Made by a program: the position numbers and the translations under genes. From Chthonomonas sp. UBA1950 (lineage in GTDB: Bacteria; Armatimonadota; Fimbriimonadia; Fimbriimonadales; Fimbriimonadaceae), in assembly GCA_002336105.1 (NCBI GenBank), contig DDEQ01000015.1, positions 44,676-108,675 of the forward strand: a stretch of 64,000 nt of DNA, in the 5' to 3' direction. Positions 32,914 through 42,138 of the stretch are shown here, piece after piece (positions within the stretch are counted from its first letter, which is position 1; each line of letters opens with the position of its first letter). The notes beneath the pieces are model-generated. The model was not told the DNA's origin. It searched no databases and saw only the letters and a list, made by a program, of their open reading frames with translations.

Positions 32914-33676
32914 CTAAATCCCTTACTATTTCAGCAATCTTGTCTTTCGATTTTGCTTCGACGAGGTTTGCCATCTCGGGAGACTTACCGACATATACAG
33001 GAATCGTATCATTGAGGATTGTCATCGAAAAAGCATTCTGAACCTGAGTTTTTACAACAATAGGTAATTGCAGAACACTAGGAACACCTAGATCTCCACT
33101 ACGGATCTTGTTCATATCTTCAGGCGTATCCGTCATCTTCTGGCCCTTTCCACCCATAAGTCGTTTCTCGGTCGACAACATTTCGTTGAGTTCCAATCTA
33201 AACCTTCGGTCAAATCGTACTGCGGTCAAAGTCGACGTCTGATGCCCGATGTTGACCACAAACGTAGGGGCCAGTTGATCAATATCAATGGGAACATTCG
33301 GAGTTTGGGGAATCTGCGGTGCTACCACTGACTCAGGAACGACGGTGCGTCGACTCTGCCTGCTAGCCACTAGAAAGACACCAGCCAACATTACAAGAAT
33401 CACGGCAAAGACAGCGCCGATAGCAAGAATGCGATGCTCGCGAACGCGAGCCTCAACTTGCTCGTTCGCTTGTGAATGCACTCGCTGACTGCGCATCGCA
33501 CCTAACATTGTGAGGACTTCCTGTTCGGTTAATCCAAGCGAGGCTGCAAGTGCTGACGACGTAACCTGACCCTCACCAACGCCGGAAACATAAGTTTGGT
33601 TCAAGCGTTGAACAAGTTCCTCTGCCTCTTCCCGGTTGATTAATACTGGGTTCGGATTTTGGTGTTGCGATTCCAT
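32897..33676 (-). CDS. Single-pass membrane protein with N-terminal helical domain, unknown
   Basis: A 259-residue protein. Residues 1-75 are a soluble helical region with a possible HTH-like part (TSSALAASLGLTEQEVLTMLGAM). One membrane helix is at about 83-106 (LAIGAVFAVILVMLAGVFLV). A Pro-rich linker and a periplasmic beta-rich domain follow (PTFVVNIGHQTSTLTAVRFDRRF, IPVYVGKSPEMANLVE). No family is recognised. It is the promoter-proximal gene of a two-gene unit with the coiled-coil lipoprotein, so both probably act in the envelope. Confidence 0.7.
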   Translation of the reverse strand: MESQHQNPNPVLINREEAEELVQRLNQTYVSGVGEGQVTSSALAASLGLTEQEVLTMLGAMRSQRVHSQANEQVEARVREHRILAIGAVFAVILVMLAGVFLVASRQSRRTVVPESVVAPQIPQTPNVPIDIDQLAPTFVVNIGHQTSTLTAVRFDRRFRLELNEMLSTEKRLMGGKGQKMTDTPEDMNKIRSGDLGVPSVLQLPIVVKTQVQNAFSMTILNDTIPVYVGKSPEMANLVEAKSKDKIAEIVRDLGGSHS

Positions 33677-33751
33677 CAGCTAGAGGATTGTATGCTAATT
33701 CTGAAAGTTAAGATAGGCATTCAGTCTTAGGCTCGCTTCCCAAATGCTGTG

Positions 33752-33757
33752 TATGAT
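33752..33757 (+). promoter_or_regulatory. Candidate -10 box, TATGAT
   Basis: TATGAT ends 7 nt before ATG 33765 of the SGNH gene, again with no ribosome binding site. Confidence 0.4.
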
Positions 33758-33764
33758 AGTCACA

Positions 33765-34408
33765 ATGGTGTACCTGGCACTCGGCGACTCGATTAGTATC
33801 GACGATTACACTGGCGTAAAGGGCGGCGGTGCAGCCTCGCAGTTTGAAAATTGATCGAGGCGGACACCTTCATACCTCACGTTAGGGACGGTCGCGCAAC
33901 CTACGGATGCCTTGAGGCATTGCGTGGGTTCGATTCTCACGCAGACATTGCCACTGTGACGGTCGGAGGAAACGACTTACTTGAGCTTTTTTACGCCCGA
34001 AACCGTCAACCTAGTTTGGGCCAACAGAATGTAAGCGATGTCCTCGATCAGATCGAACTGGTTTATGATCTCATCGCTCTCAAAGCAGAGACAGTCATCG
34101 TCAACACGGTTTACGACCCTTCGGATGGAGACCTGAGTCGTGCTGCTGAGATCGGAGTCCCAAAAACCGCCCACTCAAGTCTTCTATCCATGAACTCAAC
34201 GATCCGAAGATTAGCGAGTGAGCGAGGATTCCTCCTTTGTGATCTTGAGCTACTTTTCAAAGGGCACGGCTTTTGGTCGTCTGAACCGTGGATTGTTCAA
34301 CATATCGAGCCCAACCTTGAAGGCGCCACGCAGATCGCCAAAGCATGGCACCAACTCGCAAAAAATAGCGGTGTAGATCGTTTGATCTACACCGCTTTCG
34401 ACAATTGA
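33765..34408 (+). pseudogene. SGNH/GDSL hydrolase, split by a -1 frameshift
   Basis: The first frame reads MVYLALGDSISIDDYTGVKG then hits TGA at 33852-33854 after 29 codons; it holds block I (GDS). The rest continues in another frame from 33851 (IEADTFIPHVRDG, then VTVGGNDLLEL with block III GGND, and HIEPNLEGATQIA near the end, probably with the catalytic His). Reading GAAAATTGATC with one extra A in the A run (33847-33850) joins both into one normal-sized protein of about 214 residues. Either the gene carries a one-base deletion, there is a sequence error, or the two are coupled or frameshifted in translation (TTG overlaps TGA). SGNH enzymes are esterases or lipases. Confidence 0.75.
34367..34396. 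terminator. Terminator, mainly for secDF
   Basis: A perfect 13-bp stem (AGCGGTGTAGATC / GATCTACACCGCT) with a 4-nt loop. On the minus strand it is followed by ATTTTTTG, a good T tract, so it ends secDF transcripts. It lies inside the last codons of the SGNH gene. Confidence 0.85.
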
Positions 34409-34409
34409 C

Positions 34410-37028
34410 TTAGTCGATGTCTTCGACATCTCTATGTCGTTTACCAGTGTCGCTGGCCCGTCGTCGCACCTGACCGTAGGATCGGCCTGATGAAGGCGAT
34501 TGCACCTGAGGATTCTCTTTGACCGGTGTACTTGCTGATGATGCAATCGCGCCGGCTGGATGGATGATTCGATCTCGCTCAATATCGTGTCGAGCGATAT
34601 TAACCAGTTCCTTGCTCGGATCTTTCTTACCGATGGCTTTATCCCAAAGGTAAAGGATCGGAGAGGCATTGTACAGCGAGGAGTAGGTACCTGAGATAAT
34701 TCCAACCAACATCGCGGTCACGAAGAACTTCAGGTCTGGAGTTGTTGTTCCGTAGAACACCAGAATAAGAAGCGTTACGATAACCGTCATGGACGTGTTG
34801 ATCGATCGTGCGAATGACTGCGTAATCGACCTGTTCATGAGGTTGCCGAAATCTTCATTTGGCAATGGCTTGTGGAGGTTCTCTCGAACTCGGTCGAAGA
34901 CAACAATCGTGTCATGAACCGAGAATCCGATCATGGTTAGCATGGCGGTTAAGAACAGCGCGCTAACTTCCCATCCGAGGAAGTACCCCACGATGGCCGA
35001 AGAGCCAAACACCACTAAGATGTCATGGATCAACGCACCAATCGCCGATAGGCCGAACCGTAAGCCCACTCCGAAACCACCCACACCTAATCCAAATCGG
35101 AAGGCTAGGTAGAAGATAATCAGAGCCGAGCTACCGATAACACCGTAGATCGCGTTCTGAAGGGTTTCTTTTTGGACCGCAGGGCCGATCTGCGTGAACT
35201 GCGCGGACGGATCAGGTTCGATGCCAGCTGCAACGGCAATCTTTGACAGACTGTCTTGCGAATCGCCCGTCAACTGAGACTGAGGTGGCAAGGTGATGTA
35301 GGCTACGCGGTGCGCGGGCTGATTGGCAGTGGCAGGCACGTCGCCCAACTTAACGTTTCCACCTTTCATTCCAGCCTTTTCAAGGTTGGCCGCAATCTGT
35401 GGTCCAGAAATTCCTTGATCCTGAATTTTGAAAACCGCTTCGTAGCCGCCCTGGAACTCGACATTAGGCTTGAAACCACCCATGAAGAAGAACGGAATGC
35501 TAATGACGATTGACAGTCCTGAGATGAGGAACCACTTCTTGGAAGTATTGACAATCTGAAGAGGATTCGAATTTGCTTCCGAGTCAAGGCGTTTGCCAAA
35601 CCAGTTTCTCTCAACCGCGAACCACTTTGGATGAGCGGCAATTCCCGAGTCGATGAAGAACATCAGCAGCGACCGAGTAACGGTCACTGCAGTAAAGAGC
35701 GAAACGAGAACACCGATGATTAGCGTCGTCGCAAAACCCTTAACCGGACCAGTTCCGAGGTTTGCAAGAACCAACGACGTGAGAATCGTACAAGTATTTG
35801 AGTCGATAATCGCGGGAAGGGCACGCCTAAAGCCGAGTTCAATCGAGCCATGCAACGACTTGCCATGCCGCATCTCTTCTTTGAAGCGTTCAAAGACGAG
35901 AATGTTCGCGTCAACCGCCATGCCCACAGAGAGGATGAATCCAGCGATACCCGCAAGTGAGAAGGTCGCGTTGATCATCTTCATCACCGTAAGGGTGAAG
36001 AGCACGTAGAGACAGAGTGCGAGGAAAGCAACAAAGCCTGGGAACGAGTAGTAAATGATCAGGTAGAGCGCGATAACACCGAAGGCGATTGCGCCGCCCG
36101 TGACAATTCGATCTAGGGCGTGAGATCCAATCGTCGGGTCAACCTTTTCGCTACTGAGCAAGGTTAGATCGACGGGCAAAGCACCGGAGTTCAGAAGGTT
36201 GACGAGCGAGGTGACGTACTCAGGAGTGAACTCACCGTTAATCACCGCGTTGTCGCTCAGGATCGTTCCATCCTGCAATGGGGCAATGCTAAGAACTTCG
36301 CCGTCAAGAACTGCAGCCAACTTTTCACCCTTGTTATAGGCGTAGTGGCTACTCCAGTCCTTCATCTTTTGCGCGCCAGTGGGGCTGAAGTGCATCAGCG
36401 GCTGATAGCTCTGGCCAATAGGCTGAGCTTCGGCTGAAGCCAATTCATCACCAGCCAAAATCGGTTGCCATCCGACGACCCCTGCACCACCATTGATGAT
36501 CTGCTGGTATTCAGGATTCTTCTTCCCGTCTTTCAGATAGGTAATGACTTCGGTCGATCCGTATCGCTTTTGGAAGGAAACGGACGGATGCTTGGGATCT
36601 TTTGCCGAAGAGTCACTAGCCTCCATGTAGGCGCGCAGCGGACCAGAATCAAGCTTCGTCGTTACGTTTCGAGCCCAGTAGAACTCAATGCGAGCACTTG
36701 TTCCGATAACTCGTCGAGCTTCTTCGACATTAGTGAAGCCAGGAAGTTCAACGACGATCTGGTCGTCTCCCTTGCCCAAAACGGTTGGCTCAGCAACACC
36801 CAAACCGCCCGATGCACGCTTGAGCATGATCTGAACGAGCTTGTCTCGGGTCGAGATGATCTGATCTTTCTGGTTGGCTTTCAGCTTGGTCGTGTCCATC
36901 TGATAGATGAACCGAACGCCACCTTTGATATCAAGACCGAGGTGATAGCCGAACTGGGTATATAGGATGCCCGAGCCTATTCCGAGAATCAGAACGAGCA
37001 GGAGAAATAAATAACTCTTCGAACGCAA
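34410..37028 (-). CDS. secDF: Fused protein translocase subunit SecD-SecF
   Basis: An 872-residue RND-like membrane protein that uses the proton gradient to drive late steps of Sec export. SecD part: residues about 1-480, with GLDIKGGVRFIYQMD near the start, the large periplasmic P1 domain, then GGAIAFGVIALYLIIYYSFPG and SVGMAVDANILVFERFKEE (the Asp in the membrane). SecF part: about 490-810, with FMGGFKPNVEFQGGYEAVFK, ALIHDILVVFGSSAIVGY and MIGFSVHDTIVVFDRVREN. A charged Ser/Arg-rich tail ends it. The two are usually separate genes; fusion is known in several phyla. It is preceded by polA 76 bp upstream. Confidence 0.96.
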   Translation of the reverse strand: MRSKSYLFLLLVLILGIGSGILYTQFGYHLGLDIKGGVRFIYQMDTTKLKANQKDQIISTRDKLVQIMLKRASGGLGVAEPTVLGKGDDQIVVELPGFTNVEEARRVIGTSARIEFYWARNVTTKLDSGPLRAYMEASDSSAKDPKHPSVSFQKRYGSTEVITYLKDGKKNPEYQQIINGGAGVVGWQPILAGDELASAEAQPIGQSYQPLMHFSPTGAQKMKDWSSHYAYNKGEKLAAVLDGEVLSIAPLQDGTILSDNAVINGEFTPEYVTSLVNLLNSGALPVDLTLLSSEKVDPTIGSHALDRIVTGGAIAFGVIALYLIIYYSFPGFVAFLALCLYVLFTLTVMKMINATFSLAGIAGFILSVGMAVDANILVFERFKEEMRHGKSLHGSIELGFRRALPAIIDSNTCTILTSLVLANLGTGPVKGFATTLIIGVLVSLFTAVTVTRSLLMFFIDSGIAAHPKWFAVERNWFGKRLDSEANSNPLQIVNTSKKWFLISGLSIVISIPFFFMGGFKPNVEFQGGYEAVFKIQDQGISGPQIAANLEKAGMKGGNVKLGDVPATANQPAHRVAYITLPPQSQLTGDSQDSLSKIAVAAGIEPDPSAQFTQIGPAVQKETLQNAIYGVIGSSALIIFYLAFRFGLGVGGFGVGLRFGLSAIGALIHDILVVFGSSAIVGYFLGWEVSALFLTAMLTMIGFSVHDTIVVFDRVRENLHKPLPNEDFGNLMNRSITQSFARSINTSMTVIVTLLILVFYGTTTPDLKFFVTAMLVGIISGTYSSLYNASPILYLWDKAIGKKDPSKELVNIARHDIERDRIIHPAGAIASSASTPVKENPQVQSPSSGRSYGQVRRRASDTGKRHRDVEDID

Positions 37029-37104
37029 CGTCGCACTGCCTCCTGGCGAATGCCAGATTAAGGCTAGAGTATACCGATTAGGGACCCCAAGGCTATCCGA
37101 GAAG

Positions 37105-39702
37105 CTATACCGGGGTCATATCCTGCCAATCCGAGCCTATTTTTGCGTCTACTTCGACAGGAACATTCATCGGAAGCGCCGCTTCCATGCCCCCTTTCAG
37201 TTCACCGACCATCGATTCTTCTCCTTGCTTGAGTTCGAAGACCAGTTCGTCGTGAACATTCAACAGCATTCTCGACTCGGTTCCCACTAACATTGGTCGA
37301 ACCTTTAGCATGGCAAGCTTCAACATATCAGCGGCTGTTCCCTGAATAGGCGCGTTCATTGCTTGACGTTCGGCATACTTCCGCTCCATCACCTTTGCGG
37401 CGTGAATGTCGGGGAAGTATCGACGCCGTCCCATCATCGTGGTGGTAAACCCTTTGCTCCTCGCGTCGGCAATAATTCCTTCGGTAAACCCTTTCACGGT
37501 AGGGAAACGTTCGTTGTAGAGCCGAATCAGTTCTTTGGCTTCACCGATCGAGAAGCCACCGCCAAGTTGTTGTGCCAAACCGTATTCGCTGACACCATAC
37601 AAAACGGCGTAGTTCAGCATTTTAGCCAAACGTCGTTGCTCTTTCGTCGCAGGTTCAGTACCAAGTCCAAACATTTGCTGTGCAGTCACCGTGTGAACGT
37701 CTTGGTGAGTTTGAAATGCCTCAACAAGGGCTGGTTCACCGCACATGTGTGCCAACACGCGAAGCTCGATTTGGCTATAGTCCAAACCAGCGAGGCGGTA
37801 GCCAGGAGCCGCTTTAAACGCCTTGCGAATGCCTCGTCCTAGCTCGGTTCGAATGGGAATGTTTTGCAGATTCGGGTCATTTGATGACAGTCGGCCAGTC
37901 GCTGCGACAGCCTGCGAGTACGTTGTATGAATCCTGCCATCAGGTTGAATCACCTTTTCGAGCGCGTCAGCGTAGGTGCTCTTCAACTTGGTCAGCTCAC
38001 GCCAGTTGAGAATCTCTGCGGCGATAGGGTGAGTCAGTGTTCCGAGAACTTCAACGCCGGTTGCATATCCTGTCTTGGTTTTCTGCGCTCCGGGAATGCC
38101 CAGTTTCTCAAACAGAACCTCACCAAGTTGCTTGGGAGATCCGATGTTGAACTCCTGTCCAGCGATCTCGTAGATTTGACTCTTTACCTGTTCGATGGTG
38201 ACTTCGAGAGTCTTGCTGAACTCGCGCAACTGGTCTCGGTCGGCGCATATTCCCAGCTGCTCCATCTCCGCAAGGATGGGAATGAGTGGTAGCTCGACTT
38301 CCTCCAAAACCCTAGTCTGGTCCTCTTTCAGAAGCCGTTCGCACATCGGAGCCTGAAGACGGTAAAGTGCGGCGGCCATCTCTGCCCCATTTGTCGGCGG
38401 CTGAACATCCAAATAGGCTTCGATGAGGCCTAATAACGGATACTGCGAACGCTCGCTACGCAGAACATATCCAGCGAGCATCGTATCGAACCCAGGCGCG
38501 TCCATCAAAGATGGCGTCATGTACCTATAGATAGGTTTCGCATCGTGGATGACAGCCATTTTTGGGTTCCGACGCAATAGCTCAATAGCATCTGATTCTC
38601 GAACCTCGGCGACCTTGTCACCCACCGCGACAAACGCGAACCGCTCTTCATCAAAAAGATCGACTTTTGCACTTGGAGCAGACATGTAGAGCGAGTAGAG
38701 TCCTTCACCCACAAAAGACGTTAGTGCTGAGATGTCCGAAAGCTTCGAGAGTTCGACCTCGATCTTCTCATCTGCGACCTCTACAACCTCTTCAAGTGGC
38801 TCATCCAGCAGACTGTCGCTATGGCAATAGCGACCTAAAATCGTGGCTGCTCGCTTTGCAACTTGCCGAAACTCAAGTGATTCGAGGATACGAATCGCAC
38901 CGTCCAATTGGGTTCGGGTTAACGAGTAAGGTGCAAAGTCAAACTCAACTGGAGCATCGCGTACGATCGTTGCTAGCCATTTGCTCTTGGCCATCTGCTC
39001 CTGATTGCCATCGATTCGCTTCTGATACTTGGCCGGGAGTTCGGCAAAACGCTCCAGCATCGACTCTACGGTTCCAAAATTCTGGATGAGCTCAGCCGCA
39101 CCCTTGTCGCCGATACCTGGAACACCAGGGATGTTGTCGCTCGTGTCACCTTTCAACGCTTTGAAGTCGGTGACATGCTCGGGCCCAAAACCGTATCGCT
39201 CGCGAACGGCATCGACATCATAGGTAACCGTTTCCGTCATGCCTTTGCCTGGGGTCATGACGCTTACGCACTGATCGACAAGTTGGAGCGAGTCAAGGTC
39301 ACCGGTCACGATTGTCGTGTGATAACCGTTTTCCTCAGCCCGTTTACTAATCGTTCCGACGATATCATCAGCCTCAAACCCCACCAACTCAATGCTCGGA
39401 ATTCCAAGAGTCTCGATCAACTTTCTACTATCGCCAAGTTGAACCTTGAGTTCGTCAGCGGTTTCGCGACGAGTCCCCTTATACGCCTCATATTCGGCAT
39501 GACGAAAAGTCTTGCCCGGAGTATCGAGTGCGACCAAAATCGCGTTTGGCTTCACCTTATCGATGAGGGTGAAGAGCATTTGGGTGAAGCCAAACAACGC
39601 GTTTGTTGGCCTTCCGTCGCTCGTGCTGAGGTAGCGCGTAGCGAAGAAGGCTCGATATAGCAGTGAGTAGCCGTCGATGATGACTAGCCGTTTTGGCTCC
39701 AT
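37105..39702 (-). CDS. polA: DNA polymerase I
   Basis: An 865-residue polymerase. Residues about 1-290 form the 5' nuclease (LVIIDGYSLLYRAFFATRYL, GDTSDNIPGVPGIGDKGAAEL). The 3'-5' exonuclease region (about 310-480) lacks the DxE metal motif, so proofreading is probably absent. The polymerase has motif A DYSQIELRVLAH, the O helix RRLAKMLNYAVLYGVSEYGL and motif C NVHDELVFE. In the O helix the usual Phe of NFG is Tyr (about residue 698) and the next Gly is Ala. Start ATG 39702; TAACTT lies 6 nt before it, a possible leaderless -10. It fills gaps in repair and removes primers. Confidence 0.97.
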   Translation of the reverse strand: MEPKRLVIIDGYSLLYRAFFATRYLSTSDGRPTNALFGFTQMLFTLIDKVKPNAILVALDTPGKTFRHAEYEAYKGTRRETADELKVQLGDSRKLIETLGIPSIELVGFEADDIVGTISKRAEENGYHTTIVTGDLDSLQLVDQCVSVMTPGKGMTETVTYDVDAVRERYGFGPEHVTDFKALKGDTSDNIPGVPGIGDKGAAELIQNFGTVESMLERFAELPAKYQKRIDGNQEQMAKSKWLATIVRDAPVEFDFAPYSLTRTQLDGAIRILESLEFRQVAKRAATILGRYCHSDSLLDEPLEEVVEVADEKIEVELSKLSDISALTSFVGEGLYSLYMSAPSAKVDLFDEERFAFVAVGDKVAEVRESDAIELLRRNPKMAVIHDAKPIYRYMTPSLMDAPGFDTMLAGYVLRSERSQYPLLGLIEAYLDVQPPTNGAEMAAALYRLQAPMCERLLKEDQTRVLEEVELPLIPILAEMEQLGICADRDQLREFSKTLEVTIEQVKSQIYEIAGQEFNIGSPKQLGEVLFEKLGIPGAQKTKTGYATGVEVLGTLTHPIAAEILNWRELTKLKSTYADALEKVIQPDGRIHTTYSQAVAATGRLSSNDPNLQNIPIRTELGRGIRKAFKAAPGYRLAGLDYSQIELRVLAHMCGEPALVEAFQTHQDVHTVTAQQMFGLGTEPATKEQRRLAKMLNYAVLYGVSEYGLAQQLGGGFSIGEAKELIRLYNERFPTVKGFTEGIIADARSKGFTTTMMGRRRYFPDIHAAKVMERKYAERQAMNAPIQGTAADMLKLAMLKVRPMLVGTESRMLLNVHDELVFELKQGEESMVGELKGGMEAALPMNVPVEVDAKIGSDWQDMTPV

Positions 39703-39708
39703 CACCAG

Positions 39709-39714
39709 AAGTTA
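39709..39714 (-). promoter_or_regulatory. Candidate -10 box, TAACTT
   Basis: On the minus strand TAACTT ends 6 nt before the polA ATG, in the 25-bp gap after rpoN. polA may also be read from rpoN. Confidence 0.3.
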
Positions 39715-39727
39715 CCAAACTCGGAGC

Positions 39728-41098
39728 CTAAGCTGTCTTGCGCTTTCGACTAGAAAGCAACCTTGTTCGGTCTCGATACTTGTTCACTGTCCGTCGGGCG
39801 ACTACAACACCTCGTTCTGCGAGCATCTGCATAATGCGCTCGTCAGTCAAAGGATCGTGCGGGTTTTCGAAGGAAAGAATCTCTTCGATCATCTTCTGCA
39901 CCCTAAGAGCTGGCTTAAAGAAGACATCGAACGAAACCACTTCCCCGTTTGCAATTTTGACGAACTTGCCGTTAGTTGCTCGGCTAATCGTGCTTTCGTG
40001 CAGTCCAAGATCCTGCGCCATCTGCGTTCTGGTCAATGACTGCAAGAACTCGTACTTGCCTGTGCTGAGGAAACTCGCTTGTGAAGCAACAAGGTATTCG
40101 CCAACTTTCTTGAGTGTCTGCCTTCGTTGTTCAAGCGCAGAAATGAACTGTTTGGCGCGTTGCACAAAATGTCCGACATGCCGCTTCTCATCTTTGTCTG
40201 GATGAATCGCTTGTCCGAGAGCCTTTTGTCGGCTGACGTATGCGTTGCTCACTTTCAGAAGTCCGACATCTTCTCCCAGAACCTCGGCGGACCATCCATT
40301 ATCTGAGCGTGAAATGCAAAGATCCGGCTCAACCGCGCAAGTGCGATGCAAAGGCGCGTGATAAGTCGTAAACCCTTCACCTGGGTATGGGTTCAACTCC
40401 CTTATCAGGTCAAATGCCTCTTCAACTAGCTCTGGGATCACTTTGAATCGTCGAGCAATCTTCATTGTTCGACCCGAGACTAACTCCTCGAACTCGTACC
40501 TTAAGATGTTTCGAGCGAGCTTTTCTTCGACAGTTTTGGTCTCTCGGAGTTGGGCCAAAAGGCATTCGCGTAAGCATTGCGAGCCAATCCCTGCCGGTTC
40601 ACAATTTTGAAGCAGGCTGACCACCTGCTCGACCTCGTCGATGGTCGAATTGGAAGACAAAGCAATGTCCTCAACGGGTTCTAGTAGGTAACCCGAATCT
40701 TCAAGGCATGCGATCACATATTCGCCAAGCTTATGCAGGTTGGAGGGCAGTTGCGGCAAGAGCTGAGCTGACAAGTGATCTCGAAGGTCTGTTGACGCTG
40801 GTGCCAATTCTGTCCAATCGACGGGCGAATCGTCATTTGGCATCGACCGGCGATACTCTCGGTCCTCACTTGACAGCTTAAGCTCTGCCGGGGCTACCGC
40901 GCGGAGGATTTCATCTGGCGTGACCGGCTCTAACGCATCCTCAATTCGTTCCAGCGCCGGGTTCTCGGCAAGTTCCGCTTCGATCGCTTGGTAAAGCTGT
41001 GCTTGCGTGAGTTGTAATAGCTGGCTGCCCAATACAATTCGCGGATCGATGCGAATCGTCGTTCCTATCTGGGCTGAAGTTGCGAATCCCTGTCTCAT
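39728..41098 (-). CDS. rpoN: RNA polymerase sigma-54 factor
   Basis: A 456-residue sigma-54. Region I is seen in GSQLLQLTQAQLYQAIEAELAENPALE (near residues 25-50). The core-binding domain follows (LLPQLPSNLHKLGEYVIACLEDSGYL, LQNCEPAGIGSQCLRECLLAQL). The HTH region has LTRTQMAQDLGLHESTISRATNGKFV, and the RpoN box is ARRTVNKYRD (normally ARRTVAKYRE) close to the end. Sigma-54 promoters need an enhancer-binding ATPase; none is in the window. A GGTGAGG before the ATG is the likely ribosome binding site. polA follows after 25 bp. Confidence 0.95.
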   Translation of the reverse strand: MRQGFATSAQIGTTIRIDPRIVLGSQLLQLTQAQLYQAIEAELAENPALERIEDALEPVTPDEILRAVAPAELKLSSEDREYRRSMPNDDSPVDWTELAPASTDLRDHLSAQLLPQLPSNLHKLGEYVIACLEDSGYLLEPVEDIALSSNSTIDEVEQVVSLLQNCEPAGIGSQCLRECLLAQLRETKTVEEKLARNILRYEFEELVSGRTMKIARRFKVIPELVEEAFDLIRELNPYPGEGFTTYHAPLHRTCAVEPDLCISRSDNGWSAEVLGEDVGLLKVSNAYVSRQKALGQAIHPDKDEKRHVGHFVQRAKQFISALEQRRQTLKKVGEYLVASQASFLSTGKYEFLQSLTRTQMAQDLGLHESTISRATNGKFVKIANGEVVSFDVFFKPALRVQKMIEEILSFENPHDPLTDERIMQMLAERGVVVARRTVNKYRDRTRLLSSRKRKTA

Positions 41099-41193
41099 GG
41101 TGCCTCACCGCAATCATCGGGATTCTCAACTCAGACTTAGCTGGTAATGGTTCGAGCATCTTGCAGATATTGGGGAATGGCCTAGTAGAAATA

Positions 41194-41217
41194 CGTGCGA
41201 TTAGCGACTATCGCACG
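41194..41217. repeat. 8-bp inverted repeat upstream of rpoN
   Basis: CGTGCGAT and ATCGCACG flank an 8-nt spacer, about 100 bp before the rpoN start. It may be an operator or RNA hairpin. Confidence 0.35.
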
Positions 41218-41242
41218 CTGTTACCCAAAGCTATAGCTCGGA

Positions 41243-41270
41243 CTCCCTGGCAGCGGCTGCTACCAGGGAG
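41243..41270 (-). terminator. Hairpin after the NTF2-like gene
   Basis: CTCCCTGG / CCAGGGAG stem with a GC-rich 12-nt loop, 14 nt after the stop at 41285. There is no T tract, so termination is likely but not certain. Confidence 0.45.
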
Positions 41271-41284
41271 ATGAAGTCAATCCA

Positions 41285-42082
41285 TCATGGTTTCCAAATG
41301 AGAGCTTTGGCTGCCGATTCGTTCACGAGCTTAACATGGCCGTCCGTAAACGCGACACAAGCTTTTCCGTTATGGCAGAAGTTAAGTTTGCCGTTCTTAC
41401 CCTCATAAAACAGCACTGTTTCTGCAGGTCTTCCGATGCGGGTCAAGACGACATTCATCATGGCGGAATTGAATGTGTACGCCGACTTTGTCACTGGGCA
41501 TGTCCACGCATCCTTGTTCTTGAGGTACGGGAAGAGCGACTTTTGAGCATTATTCGGTCCAAATTTTAAGGTGTCATTGTTATCCGATGCAAATATGATT
41601 GCGGAAAGTGCGACTTGTTTGAGGTTCGAAAGACATCTCGTTTGGTCAGCCGCTTGCATCGCGCCATGGAGAGCACTTGGATCGGTAACCATCTTTGCCA
41701 GCACTCCAAGAACATCAAGTTGCTTCATACCACGATCGGTTGATTGCGTCGGAACGACGAGCCATGTTTTTCCAGACAAAGTCAATTGAGCATCTGACTC
41801 CACGGATTGAGGACCTCGCGAGTCATTCACGGATAACTTGTAGTGGACAGTCGCCGAATCGCCTGATACGGTTGACTTCATGCTAATCAGCGTAAGCGCA
41901 GGCCAACTTCCGGGTCTATTCAAAAGGTCTTTTAAGTCAGTTGTGGGCTTTCCGCCTTTGGTGAGCTTGGCAACCGTCACCATGTCTTTCTTGTTATAGG
42001 CAGCAAGGAACTGCTTGATACAGTCCTCTGGTGTTGCCTGAAATACGACTACTGCGAATGGAATAAGAGTAGATAGCATCAT
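41285..42082 (-). CDS. Secreted protein: NTF2-like domain joined to a prepilin-type H-X9-DG domain
   Basis: A 265-residue protein. It starts with a short signal-like stretch (MMLSTLIPFAVVVFQA). Residues about 17-115 look NTF2/DUF4878-like (PEDCIKQFLAAYNKKDMVTVAKL, ATVHYKLSVNDSRG, LTLSGKTWLVVP). Residues about 145-265 match the C-terminal part of DUF1559/prepilin-like proteins (CLSNLKQVALSAIIFASDNND, TCPVTKSAYTFNSAMMNVVL) and hold the motif H-X9-DG (HNGKACVAFTDGH). The prepilin cleavage signal and helix are missing, so it is a domain-swapped relative of the protein at 55871. Function is unknown. Confidence 0.75.
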   Translation of the reverse strand: MMLSTLIPFAVVVFQATPEDCIKQFLAAYNKKDMVTVAKLTKGGKPTTDLKDLLNRPGSWPALTLISMKSTVSGDSATVHYKLSVNDSRGPQSVESDAQLTLSGKTWLVVPTQSTDRGMKQLDVLGVLAKMVTDPSALHGAMQAADQTRCLSNLKQVALSAIIFASDNNDTLKFGPNNAQKSLFPYLKNKDAWTCPVTKSAYTFNSAMMNVVLTRIGRPAETVLFYEGKNGKLNFCHNGKACVAFTDGHVKLVNESAAKALIWKP

Positions 42083-42138
42083 TATCAGTACGACATTCCA
42101 GCACTACCGTTGCGTTCGAGAACGAGTAACCTTTTAAC

